Shown here: piece by piece, positions 42,508-51,256 of the stretch | Numbering within the stretch: position 1 is the first letter of the stretch | Layout: every line of letters starts with the position of its first letter | Made by a program: the position numbers and the translations under genes | The notes under the pieces: model-generated | The model's input: the letters and a program-made list of their open reading frames with translations, nothing else | What the model was told of the DNA's origin: nothing | Database searches by the model: none | Assembly (NCBI GenBank): GCA_002363615.1 | Contig: DEWK01000023.1 | Location: forward strand, 13,498 to 77,497 | From: Lachnospira sp. UBA3212 | GTDB lineage: Bacteria > Bacillota > Clostridia > Lachnospirales > Lachnospiraceae | Direction: 5' to 3' | Length of the DNA: 64,000 nt

Positions 42508-43923
42508 CTAGTCTTCTTCTTTAAATCCGTTCTGGATCCCCTGGCTAATCACCTCATAAATGCTTTGTTTTTCTGCAGGATCCTTACAGTTTTGTAAGCT
42601 AGTAAAGATATAGTCCTGGGTTTCCGTGATGTTTTTTACAAATGGAGGAATCACAGATAATACTGCCGCCTGAATTGCACGGTTATAGGATTTATCATGG
42701 TTTTTAAATAATTCAGTAAATTGCCGGATTAAACCTTCTTTTACTTCATTCAGCATATCATCTGTAATGATTTCTTTCTCCATCACCATTGTATCAAATT
42801 CCACAAAGTGATTTCCACTGTTTACCAAAGAGATTTTCTGGATTTCAAAGAAAGATTCCTTTAAACTAAGTTCTTCTAATGTTTCCTTGTACTGGTCACC
42901 AATTAAATCCAAGACCATCTCATATGAACGAATGGCCTCCATGGTTAATTCCTGTTGTCCCTCCAAGTGTCTCATAGCAGTTTCCATTTCCCGGGTAATG
43001 CTAATCTCATCTTCTCCTCTAATCTGATCATGGGTAGCAAGAACAATCGCCTGGCAGTAGTTATCCATATCATGATTCAAAGAAGCAGACTTAGACGCAG
43101 AAATAATATATAAATCATTGGTGAGACTCATATAATCGGTATATACCTGAAGGATTTTTGTGATACTATCTACCACTCGTGAAAATCTTTCCGAAAGGTC
43201 CATGAAACTTTCCTTCGTTAAGTTATTAAAATCTGTAGACCTTAACTCTTCTAAAAAGCGATAGAGAATTGGTAAGTGTTTTGCATTATCTTCCGGAAAT
43301 TCCAAGCTAGCCGTTGTCTTTAAAATATATAAAAACTCATCCAAAGACTTTTTATCAGACCCTTTATAAAGCGCAAGATTACGTTCAATCAGATCAAAAA
43401 AATGATTTTTTGTCATACGTACCGGAAGTTCACGGAGAATTTCGCTTAAACGCATATTAATAGCTGCCTGGTCCTGATCCTGAACAATGTAATTCATAAT
43501 GGTCTGAGTAAATGTTTTATCGGTATAGTCTGCCGGAAGAGACTTTTCCGTGAAGTTCATAGACTTTCTTTGCAATACCTTCTGGTAGGCAGAAAAAACA
43601 TCTACATAGGCAGTAAGATTTTTCATTACCCCAATGATTTGATTTCTTAAGCTATTAATTTTTTCCAGCAACTGTTTTTCTTCTTCTATCTTTAAATCAT
43701 CTCTTAGGATGTGAAAGAGAATGCTTTCCAAGATATGGTTAATAGGGGCAAGATCACTATTTTCCCTGATATCTTTCTGATAGGTATCACAGAAATTGTA
43801 ATAATTAAAGCAAAAACGAACCATGGCTTCTTTATAATAAAGACCAAATAAATCCTGACTATATGTAGAAAGGTTTACATCTAAGTTTTGTCCACGTTCA
43901 ATTTCTTTTAATAACTTTTTCAT
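42508..43923 (-). CDS. Conserved hypothetical protein, all-helical
   Basis: Not recognised. The 471-residue protein is rich in Leu, Glu, Lys and Ile with no signal peptide, membrane helix or Cys/His motif. It is predicted by eye to be almost wholly alpha-helical, perhaps a repeat or scaffold protein. Its ATG overlaps the TGA of the diaminopimelate decarboxylase gene (ATGA, 43920-43923), so translation is coupled. The small hypothetical gene follows after 24 nt. Confidence 0.82.
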   Translation of the reverse strand: MKKLLKEIERGQNLDVNLSTYSQDLFGLYYKEAMVRFCFNYYNFCDTYQKDIRENSDLAPINHILESILFHILRDDLKIEEEKQLLEKINSLRNQIIGVMKNLTAYVDVFSAYQKVLQRKSMNFTEKSLPADYTDKTFTQTIMNYIVQDQDQAAINMRLSEILRELPVRMTKNHFFDLIERNLALYKGSDKKSLDEFLYILKTTASLEFPEDNAKHLPILYRFLEELRSTDFNNLTKESFMDLSERFSRVVDSITKILQVYTDYMSLTNDLYIISASKSASLNHDMDNYCQAIVLATHDQIRGEDEISITREMETAMRHLEGQQELTMEAIRSYEMVLDLIGDQYKETLEELSLKESFFEIQKISLVNSGNHFVEFDTMVMEKEIITDDMLNEVKEGLIRQFTELFKNHDKSYNRAIQAAVLSVIPPFVKNITETQDYIFTSLQNCKDPAEKQSIYEVISQGIQNGFKEED

Positions 43924-45227
43924 TCGTTCTGCTCCTTGTCACCAATTCCATGAATCAAATCACTTTCCTTTGGCTGGAAAATATCTGTAAAATCAAAGGT
44001 GGCAAGATAATCCTGAATGGTTTCTGGACGGCGAATCATCTTTACAGTCTGATCATCCTGTAATAATAATTCTGCTGACCAAAGTCTTCCGTTGTAATTG
44101 TATCCCATTGAGAATCCATGCGCACCTGAATCATGAATAAATACATAATCGTCATAATCCATCTTAGGAAGCATGCGATCTACAGCAAACTTATCAGAAT
44201 TTTCGCAAAGAGATCCGGTTACATCATACAAATGATCACATGGCTGGTCTTCTTTTCCTAAAACAGTAATATGGTGGTAAGCACCATACATCATAGGTCT
44301 CATAAGGTTAGATGCACAAGCATCTAATCCGATATACTCCTTGTGGGTATGCTTTTGGTGAACAACCTTTGAAACTAAAGCACCATATGGAGCTAACATA
44401 AATCTGCCCATCTCAGTATAGATTGCAATATCATCCATTCCTGCAGGAACAAGAACTTCTTCATATACCTTACGAACATTTTCACCAATTACAGTAATAT
44501 CGTTAGGCTCCTGATCTGGAGTATAAGGAACACCGACACCACCGGATAGATTGATAAAGCTGATCTTTGCTCCGGTCTTTTCTTTTAACTCTACTGCTAA
44601 TTCAAACAGTTCCCTGGCAAGGGTTGGATAGTAGTCATTGGTTACGGTATTAGATGCCAAAAAGGCATGGATACCAAATTCCTTTGCACCTTTTTCTTTT
44701 AAAATCTTATAACCTTCAATCATCTGTTCATGGGTAAATCCATATTTTGCCTGTCCCGGATTATCCATAATCGAATTTGAAATCCTAAACTCTCCACCAG
44801 GATTATAGCGACAGCAGATTCTTTCCGGAATACCACAAATCTGATCTAAGGCTTCAATATCAGTGAAATCATCTAAATTAATAATAGCACCAAGCTTATG
44901 AGCATAACGATACTCTCTTGCAGGAGTACAGTTTGAAGAAAACATAATATCTGTACCGGTGCAACCCATCTTTTCTGCAATGTAAAGTTCTGCCTCAGAA
45001 GAACAGTCAACTCCACAGCCATAATCCCTTAAAATATCAATGATAAATGGGTTTGGTGTAGCCTTTACTGCAAAATATTCACGGAATCCCTTGTTCCATG
45101 CAAATGCTTCCTTTACCTTCTTGGCATTCTCACGGATTCCCTTTTCATCGTAGAGATAGAAAGGGGTTGGGTACTTCTTAGCAATTTCTTTAACTTGTTC
45201 TAAAGTAACAAATGGTTTTTTACTCAT
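43920..45227 (-). CDS. lysA: Diaminopimelate decarboxylase-family protein
   Basis: PLP-dependent fold-type III decarboxylase that makes lysine from meso-diaminopimelate. From ATG 45227 (AGGAGG 10 nt upstream) the protein has 435 residues. The PLP lysine is in YFAVKATPNPFIIDIL, followed by GCGVDCSSEAEL, the phosphate-binding SGGVGVPYTPDQE and a C-terminal GSLCENSDKFAVDR with the substrate-binding Cys. It differs from the main LysA type in length and some motifs, so a related ornithine/DAP-decarboxylase subgroup is possible. An upstream ATG at 45344 is rejected, because the extra residues overlap the promoter. Confidence 0.88.
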   Translation of the reverse strand: MSKKPFVTLEQVKEIAKKYPTPFYLYDEKGIRENAKKVKEAFAWNKGFREYFAVKATPNPFIIDILRDYGCGVDCSSEAELYIAEKMGCTGTDIMFSSNCTPAREYRYAHKLGAIINLDDFTDIEALDQICGIPERICCRYNPGGEFRISNSIMDNPGQAKYGFTHEQMIEGYKILKEKGAKEFGIHAFLASNTVTNDYYPTLARELFELAVELKEKTGAKISFINLSGGVGVPYTPDQEPNDITVIGENVRKVYEEVLVPAGMDDIAIYTEMGRFMLAPYGALVSKVVHQKHTHKEYIGLDACASNLMRPMMYGAYHHITVLGKEDQPCDHLYDVTGSLCENSDKFAVDRMLPKMDYDDYVFIHDSGAHGFSMGYNYNGRLWSAELLLQDDQTVKMIRRPETIQDYLATFDFTDIFQPKESDLIHGIGDKEQNE

Positions 45228-45273
45228 TGGATTCTTTCCTCCTATTGTATCCTTCTCTATGAAACCGTAGTCT

Positions 45274-45303
45274 ACTATACCACAATACCTTTTTACAAGG
45301 CAA
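45274..45303 (-). promoter_or_regulatory. Predicted promoter of the lysA-ytfJ transcript
   Basis: Minus strand: TTGCCT (45303-45298), 18-bp spacer with TGTGG before the -10, TATAGT (45279-45274). Confidence 0.65.
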
Positions 45304-45323
45304 CAAAAAATCTCTCTTTTCTT

Positions 45324-45354
45324 TTTTGACTTCTTATCGGACAAAAAGTCAAAA
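45324..45354. repeat. Inverted repeat between divergent promoters
   Basis: TTTTGACTT (45324-45332) and AAGTCAAAA (45346-45354), 13 nt apart, lie between the lysA and arabinofuranosidase promoters. It could be an operator for either gene. No T run suits termination. Confidence 0.4.
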
Positions 45355-45383
45355 GATTCGGAGCGAAAACTTATCGTTTCACC

Positions 45384-45412
45384 TTGAAAAGAAATAGAAA
45401 AAAAGGTAAAAT
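45384..45412 (+). promoter_or_regulatory. Predicted promoter of the arabinofuranosidase gene
   Basis: TTGAAA (45384-45389), 17-bp spacer, TAAAAT (45407-45412), 34 nt before the start codon, with AAAGGAGG as ribosome binding site. Confidence 0.75.
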
Positions 45413-45445
45413 TATCATGAATTATTTTGTATAAAGGAGGACATT

Positions 45446-48400
45446 ATGTCGGATAAAACAAAAGCAAATTTAATTGCAAAATACAGCTTTGATGATGCTT
45501 CTGCTTTGGGAAAAGACTCTTCTGGCAAGGGTAATGACGCAACCCCTATGGGTAAGCAGGCTCCTGTAATTAAAGAAGTGGCAGGCAGAAAGGCAGCTGT
45601 GCTTGCAGGAGGTGAGCATGGAAACTCTTACATTAAGCTTCCTGATAACCTTTTAAAAGATGTATCAGATGATAATGGATTAACTGTTTCTGCATGGATT
45701 AATTACACAGAGATTGGGAATCCATGGCAACGTATCTTTGATTTTGGTAAGAGTGATCAGGGACCATTTATTTTTACCACAAAGTTACTTCATACTTCCA
45801 TGTTGGCAGATGGAGAAATCCTTGCTGCAGCAAACAATCCTGTAAATGACGGTAATTGGCATCACGTAGCAATTACCTTCTTTGGCACCAAGAAAGGAAC
45901 TCTTTCTAATGCAGGTGCAAGAACCTATTTAGATGGTGAGTTGATTTCGGATGGATTTATTTCTCAGACATCTTCCGGTCAATACAAGAAGCTTCGTGCC
46001 TTTACTGACGCTCTTTCAAAGGCAGACAATTTTAATAACAACTGCCTTGGTCATTCTAAATTTGCTTTAGATCCTGATTTTGAAGGCGCATTTTCAGATG
46101 TTCGTATTTATAATGCTCCTCTGACAGAAGATGAAATCGCTGAGATTATGTGCGAGAACCTTTCACCAATGGAAATTCTTACCATCGCCAAGGAACGTTA
46201 TCTTACCTTTGACCGCAAGTTAATCAACGAAGATATTACTTTAGTTAAGGAACTTCTTGCTGGTATCGTTTCGGTTCATTGGAACTCAAGCAATCAGAAT
46301 GTCATCGACAATGATGGCAAGATTAAGTCTGTAAGTAAGCCGGAAGGTGTAACCTTTACCGCTACCCTTTCAAATGGTGGTCAGAAACTTTCTGTTTCTT
46401 ATGATGTTACCATTCTCCCAAAGAACCTGGCGCCATATACCATGACCCTGTATCCTGGTCAGAAAAAGACCAAGATTAGTGATACCTTATTCGGTCTCTT
46501 CTATGAAGATATTAATAATGCTGCTGATGGTGGTATTTATGCTGAAATGGTTCAGAACCGTTCTTTTGAGAACTTTACCTTCGACACCTATAATGCAGAA
46601 TCTGGTGAGAATGGTATTTGTACCTGCAAGCAGACCTTAATGAATGGAGCTTCTGCTAAGGAGTGTAATTGCACGAAGGAACAGTTAACAGGAAAAGTTC
46701 GCGATCCATTATTTGCCTGGAGTGGAGATTTAGACAAACTGACCGTTGAAAGCAAGGGTGGTTTGAATGAATTCTTAGAACTTCCAGATGAAGACACCAA
46801 CAATTATTATGTAACAGCCAAGGCTGGAACTACTATTTACAATAAGGGATTTAATGATGCTGCAGATCTTTGTGCCATGAAGTTTGTAGCAGGTGAAACT
46901 TATGAATTTTCCGTATGGGCAAAAGCTCCTAAGGGCGGAAAGATTACCGTTGCCCTAACAGATGACAAGGGTCAGGCTGTTTCTGAGCCAGCAATCATCC
47001 AGGTTATTTCAAACGATTGGGCAAAATATGACAAGATTATCTTAAAGGCTAATCAATCCTTGCTTGGTAAACTCGCTTTAAGTTTTGATGCAGAGATTTC
47101 CATTGAGTTAGTAAGTATGTTTCCTTCTAATGTTTGGGGTTCTGATGCCAAAGAAGGTTCGAGTGCAAGAAAGAACTTCCTTGGTAACAGTAACTACCGT
47201 TTGAGAAAGGATTTAGTGGAACAGTTAGTAGAACTTCATCCTACCTTCCTTCGATTCCCAGGAGGATGTATCTCAGAGGGATCTTATCTTTGGGATAATG
47301 TCTATGATTGGAAGGATTCGGTTGGTCCAGTAGAAGTACGTAAGGAAAATTACAATACCTGGGGTTATGTTATGACCCTTGGTCTTGGTTATATGGAATA
47401 CTTCCAATTAGCAGAAGATTTAGGTGCTACTCCACTTCCGGTTATGGCCTGTGGTGTACTTTGTCAGGCTCGTTCTGATTATGCAAATCCTGCAGGTGGA
47501 AAGCTTCGCCAGAAATATATCCAGAACTTTACAGACTTAATCGATTTTGCTATTTGTAAGGATACCAAGAATAATAAATGGGCAGCAGTTCGTGCCTCTA
47601 TGGGACACGAGGAGCCATTTGACCTTCACTTACTTGGTGTAGGTAATGAAAACTGGGGAGACGAGTTCTATGCTAACTTCCAGGTATTTAAAAAAGCGAT
47701 TGATGAACATATGGCTAAGAACTATCCAGGCTATGAACTTACTATTCTTTCTACCGTAGGTGCTCAGGCCGATGATGGTGCATATCAGAATGGATGGCAG
47801 TTCCTTAGTGGTAACAGACCGGGTACTGTATCCGTTGCCTTTAGCGATTATACAGGTTCCTATACCGAAGATATTACCATGTATGAGCATCAGGCAGATT
47901 ATATGGAGACCATCGCAGACGAGCACTACTATAGAGCAAACGATTACCTCTTAAATAACGCAGATCGTTATAACTACTACTATCGTGCATATGACCAGAA
48001 CAGAAATCTGATTGAGGATAAAACTTCTAAGGTCTTTGTTGGTGAATATGCTTCTAACGAGAAGAATACTCTTGCCGGTGCCATTTGTGAGGCAGCTGTC
48101 ATGTGTGGATTCGAACAAAATTCAGATGTTGTACGTCTTGCAGCTTATGCTCCACTCTTTAACAAGGTTCGTAATGATAATATGTATCGCTGGACTCCAG
48201 ACTTAATCTGGTTTGATAACGAAACCGTATGGCATACTCCAAACTACTATGTACAGCAGTTATTTGCTAAGTATCTTGGAAAGAACACCATCGCAACTGA
48301 CTTCTCTACTTACAAGAAGGGTAAGAAAACTCAACTTGTCCCAGTTGGTGGTGTAAGCCTTTCTACAAAAGGATCTTCTGTTGCCATTGCTAAGATTACA

Positions 48401-49237
48401 ATTACTAGTAACCAGGATGGCAAGGTAATCTATGAAGAGGACTTTACAACTAAGAAAGAACTTTCAGAAAAATGGTCTCTCCTTCCGGGTAGTGACAAGG
48501 TAAGTGTTGGTGATATGGGTCTTGTAATTACCAGCGATGATCACCAGGAAAATGGTGTTTATTTTATTGATGAAGACCTCACGGATTATAAGGTTGTCAT
48601 TGAAGCTGCTAAGCTTTCAGGACAGCATGGTATTTATCTTGGTGTAGGAGTTACTGATGTTTCTGTGAAGCACAAGAACATGATCCAGTACGCAATCAAT
48701 TATGCGAATGGTAAGACAGCCATTAAGGTTTATAAGGATGGCGTTGAAGGATATACTCTCGGTGATTATTCAAGTTCTACCGCAGCTGGTAACCTTCGTA
48801 CTTCTATTGAAGATAAGTTTGAACAGGATCAGGCTTATGTTATCACTGTAAACTACGGTGGAAGCCGTAAGACCAAGGATACTTTAGAGGCTTACTTCAC
48901 TTCTGGTGATTACAAGAGTTTCGTTTTTGATTATAAACTTGAAGCATACAATAAGGATGTCTTCTCAAGTGCTACAGAAGATAACAAGCACATCTATGTG
49001 AAGTTAATCAATGCAGAAGGCTTTGATAAGAAGTTAGAATTAAAGGCAGCCGGATTGAAGGCAGATGCTAAGCGTATCCTGCTTACCGCAAGTGCTGAGC
49101 TGGTTAACAAGCCAAATGTAAATGAAAGAGATCACGAACTTGTAACCCCTAAGGAAGATAAGATCAGTGCGAAGAATGGGGTTTATCGCTTAGACCTTCC
49201 AGCAAATTCATTCACCGTTCTTATATTAGATAAATAA
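45446..49237 (+). CDS. LamG-aBig-GH51 alpha-L-arabinofuranosidase
   Basis: The enzyme releases terminal arabinose from arabinoxylan or arabinan. The 1263-residue protein has a LamG jelly-roll domain (about 10-235, YSFDDASALGKDSSGKGNDA, DGNWHHVAITF), an atrophied bacterial Ig-like module (about 242-327, VHWNSSNQNVIDNDGKI) and the GH51 catalytic part (about 335-1000). A jelly-roll carbohydrate-binding insert sits near 440-560. Catalytic residues are Glu735 (GVGNENWGDEF, acid/base) and Glu867 (VFVGEYASN, nucleophile). A C-terminal beta region (about 1010-1263) ends it. There is no signal peptide, membrane segment or sorting signal, so it should be intracellular unless exported another way. No sugar transporter or regulator is adjacent. 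Confidence 0.9.
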   Translation: MSDKTKANLIAKYSFDDASALGKDSSGKGNDATPMGKQAPVIKEVAGRKAAVLAGGEHGNSYIKLPDNLLKDVSDDNGLTVSAWINYTEIGNPWQRIFDFGKSDQGPFIFTTKLLHTSMLADGEILAAANNPVNDGNWHHVAITFFGTKKGTLSNAGARTYLDGELISDGFISQTSSGQYKKLRAFTDALSKADNFNNNCLGHSKFALDPDFEGAFSDVRIYNAPLTEDEIAEIMCENLSPMEILTIAKERYLTFDRKLINEDITLVKELLAGIVSVHWNSSNQNVIDNDGKIKSVSKPEGVTFTATLSNGGQKLSVSYDVTILPKNLAPYTMTLYPGQKKTKISDTLFGLFYEDINNAADGGIYAEMVQNRSFENFTFDTYNAESGENGICTCKQTLMNGASAKECNCTKEQLTGKVRDPLFAWSGDLDKLTVESKGGLNEFLELPDEDTNNYYVTAKAGTTIYNKGFNDAADLCAMKFVAGETYEFSVWAKAPKGGKITVALTDDKGQAVSEPAIIQVISNDWAKYDKIILKANQSLLGKLALSFDAEISIELVSMFPSNVWGSDAKEGSSARKNFLGNSNYRLRKDLVEQLVELHPTFLRFPGGCISEGSYLWDNVYDWKDSVGPVEVRKENYNTWGYVMTLGLGYMEYFQLAEDLGATPLPVMACGVLCQARSDYANPAGGKLRQKYIQNFTDLIDFAICKDTKNNKWAAVRASMGHEEPFDLHLLGVGNENWGDEFYANFQVFKKAIDEHMAKNYPGYELTILSTVGAQADDGAYQNGWQFLSGNRPGTVSVAFSDYTGSYTEDITMYEHQADYMETIADEHYYRANDYLLNNADRYNYYYRAYDQNRNLIEDKTSKVFVGEYASNEKNTLAGAICEAAVMCGFEQNSDVVRLAAYAPLFNKVRNDNMYRWTPDLIWFDNETVWHTPNYYVQQLFAKYLGKNTIATDFSTYKKGKKTQLVPVGGVSLSTKGSSVAIAKITITSNQDGKVIYEEDFTTKKELSEKWSLLPGSDKVSVGDMGLVITSDDHQENGVYFIDEDLTDYKVVIEAAKLSGQHGIYLGVGVTDVSVKHKNMIQYAINYANGKTAIKVYKDGVEGYTLGDYSSSTAAGNLRTSIEDKFEQDQAYVITVNYGGSRKTKDTLEAYFTSGDYKSFVFDYKLEAYNKDVFSSATEDNKHIYVKLINAEGFDKKLELKAAGLKADAKRILLTASAELVNKPNVNERDHELVTPKEDKISAKNGVYRLDLPANSFTVLILDK

Positions 49238-51160
49238 TTAAATCGAAAAAGATTTTAACCATAACAGCGATTGATTTCCAGAGCGATCAGTCGCTGTTAT
49301 TTTTATGTCCTCTTTTCCAATTCCTATTAATGAATAATAAGGACCTATCTTTACAGTCTGTATACGACATCCTTTTGCATCATAAGCGGTTAGGTCCTTT
49401 AAATCATGATCATCAAATACATAAATCACATCTTCCTTAATTTTTAAAATCTTTGGCTGACACAAATCTACATAAGCATAATCTATAAAATCTTGCATGG
49501 TGATCTTGGGATTTTTCTCCTCCTTGTTTTCTGTTTTAGTCTCCTCTTTTCTTTCTTCCTTGATTTGTGGGCTTTGACTCTCTGTTTCTAGCATTTTCCT
49601 ACTACTGCTGGTTTCCATCTCTTTTCTTGTGGTTTCTTTTTCCTTTTTTTCTGTTTTCTCCGTAGAAAGAACTAAATGAATCTTAGGGGATTTTACAAAT
49701 TCAGGTTCTTTACTCCCATCCTCTCCTATCGCTTTAAAATAATAATATCCTGAAAAATCCTCCTTGATTTTAATCTGACAATAGCCTTTCGAATCTAGAC
49801 TTATGGTGGCTCCTTCCGATTTTATCCCCTTTGATTTTTTATAATATTCAAGTGCCTTGGGTTTTATTTCATTCATACTTTGGGCATGAATACTTAATAG
49901 CGCATACTCTCCCTCCATGGTAAATAAAGAAATATCATCTACATAAGGAAATTCCTCTTCATAAGAACTCAAATGATAGATGGATGCCTCCTCTTTTTCT
50001 GCTATATCATTACAATCAATAAAGGAAAATGCCAGGGGTCTTTGATCCACCAAGTGGTAAAGTACCAACGACTCCTTCTTTCTGTCTTTAAAATGATAGG
50101 ACAATAGTTCCATCTTTTCTTTGTAAGTCTTTGGTCCTTTATATTCATAGCAAAAAAAATACAAATCACATAGTTTTACGTAAATTTCCTGTAATTGGTC
50201 TTCCATACTTTCATCTACTTCTACCTTTAATTGCCGAAAGGTCTCTAATCGGGAAAGAATAAATTCCTCATCCTTTGTATGAAAGAATTTTTCTTGATAA
50301 AGTTTTTTTGTATATGCATTCACTTCTATTAATAGGTCTTTGGGACTTTTCTTTACAAATGAATCATCTGGTGAAGAAATATAAAAATTGGATTTTGGCG
50401 AAAGCAATACACATCCCATAAGTAATATAAGAAGATATAAAAAATTTGGCTTTCTTTTCTTTTTTTCCTGCAAAGACTGTAAAAAAAGAATAAGGTCTTC
50501 ATGTGTCCGTTTGCGTTTTGTAGGATTTGGATTTTTCAAAGGTGCCAGATAGTGAAGTCTTTTTTTAGGTATCTTTGCTTTCATTAAAAGTTGGGATAGG
50601 ATTTTCCCAAGACTATAAAGGTCTGTTGTGTCATTGGGACCTTGTCCTTGAAACAAGACCGGATCAGAATATTCGTGCGTTCCACTAAAGGAAGTAGTAG
50701 AATCCTGATTGGATATAGCGGATCCGAAATCAATAAGATACATACGTTCTTTACATATGATTAAGTGTTCCGGCTTTAAATCCAAATAGTAAATTGGTGG
50801 ATTTCTATGATTTAGGTAGGAAATCAAATCCACCAACTGTCTTGCCAAGGATAGGGCCTGTTCTTTTTTTATATTGGATGTCTTTAATAACTGTTCTAGG
50901 GAAGGACCTTTAATATAATCCATAACAAGGATTACCTGGTCCCTTGTTTCTTCCAGTTCTACTACTCTGGGAATAGAGGGATGGCAAAGATCCTTCAAAA
51001 GATTTGCCTCCTTAATTCCTTGATAACTCCCCTGTATTTTCTTGTCAATTATCTTCATAGCCCAATAAGAGCCTAAATTAACATCCTGCACCAAATATAC
51101 CTGACTAAAAGCTCCCAAACCAATTTGTGAAATTACCTGATATTTTTCTTGAATCTTCAT
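49238..51160 (-). CDS. Membrane-anchored serine/threonine protein kinase-like protein
   Basis: The 640-residue protein (start ATG 51160 after AAAGGAG) has a cytoplasmic kinase domain (about 1-235), one membrane segment (about 253-272, FLYLLILLMGCVLL) and a large extracytoplasmic part. ATP-site features are present: IGLGAFSQVYLV, Lys36, Glu51 and DFG (Asp144). The catalytic loop reads YLDLKPEH (125-132), so the HRD His becomes Tyr and the usual Asn becomes His, while catalytic Asp127 and Lys129 stay. The exterior has no PASTA repeats; it is charged, with a Glu/Thr/Lys-rich stretch (about 515-560) and beta-rich parts that may sense wall stress. Converges with the arabinofuranosidase gene without a gap. 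Confidence 0.82.
   Translation of the reverse strand: MKIQEKYQVISQIGLGAFSQVYLVQDVNLGSYWAMKIIDKKIQGSYQGIKEANLLKDLCHPSIPRVVELEETRDQVILVMDYIKGPSLEQLLKTSNIKKEQALSLARQLVDLISYLNHRNPPIYYLDLKPEHLIICKERMYLIDFGSAISNQDSTTSFSGTHEYSDPVLFQGQGPNDTTDLYSLGKILSQLLMKAKIPKKRLHYLAPLKNPNPTKRKRTHEDLILFLQSLQEKKKRKPNFLYLLILLMGCVLLSPKSNFYISSPDDSFVKKSPKDLLIEVNAYTKKLYQEKFFHTKDEEFILSRLETFRQLKVEVDESMEDQLQEIYVKLCDLYFFCYEYKGPKTYKEKMELLSYHFKDRKKESLVLYHLVDQRPLAFSFIDCNDIAEKEEASIYHLSSYEEEFPYVDDISLFTMEGEYALLSIHAQSMNEIKPKALEYYKKSKGIKSEGATISLDSKGYCQIKIKEDFSGYYYFKAIGEDGSKEPEFVKSPKIHLVLSTEKTEKKEKETTRKEMETSSSRKMLETESQSPQIKEERKEETKTENKEEKNPKITMQDFIDYAYVDLCQPKILKIKEDVIYVFDDHDLKDLTAYDAKGCRIQTVKIGPYYSLIGIGKEDIKITATDRSGNQSLLWLKSFSI
49261..49304 (+). 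terminator. Terminator of the arabinofuranosidase gene, inside the convergent kinase gene
   Basis: Perfect 10-bp stem (ATAACAGCGA, 49261-49270; TCGCTGTTAT, 49291-49300) followed by TTTT. It begins 23 nt after the GH51 stop and lies in the last codons of the kinase gene on the opposite strand. Confidence 0.85.
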
Positions 51161-51179
51161 ACGCAACTCCTTTGATTCA

Positions 51180-51208
51180 AGTATAAAAAAATCGCAGGCC
51201 CCATACAA
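51180..51208 (-). promoter_or_regulatory. Kinase gene promoter nested in the preceding terminator
   Basis: Minus strand: TTGTAT (51208-51203), 17-bp spacer, TATACT (51185-51180). The -35 is in the hairpin loop and the spacer includes the 3' stem and T run of the terminator at 51185-51224. The start codon follows about 20 nt after the -10. Confidence 0.6.
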
Positions 51209-51224
51209 GAGTTGGAACCTGCGA
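51185..51224 (-). terminator. Intrinsic terminator of the rhomboid-like gene
   Basis: Minus strand: TCGCAGG, 19-nt loop, CCTGCGA, then seven T. It separates the rhomboid-like gene from the kinase gene. Confidence 0.85.
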
Positions 51225-51256
51225 CTTCGGTCTTTATTTAGAGTTTTTTCTACTAT

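Noticed and set aside
45228..45344. Longer lysA start at 45344
   Set aside because: It would cover the predicted promoter; the ATG at 45227 has AGGAGG and matches the family N-terminus.
47630..48206. Open frames on both strands inside the GH51 gene
   Set aside because: They are frame shadows of the catalytic domain and lack starts with ribosome binding sites.
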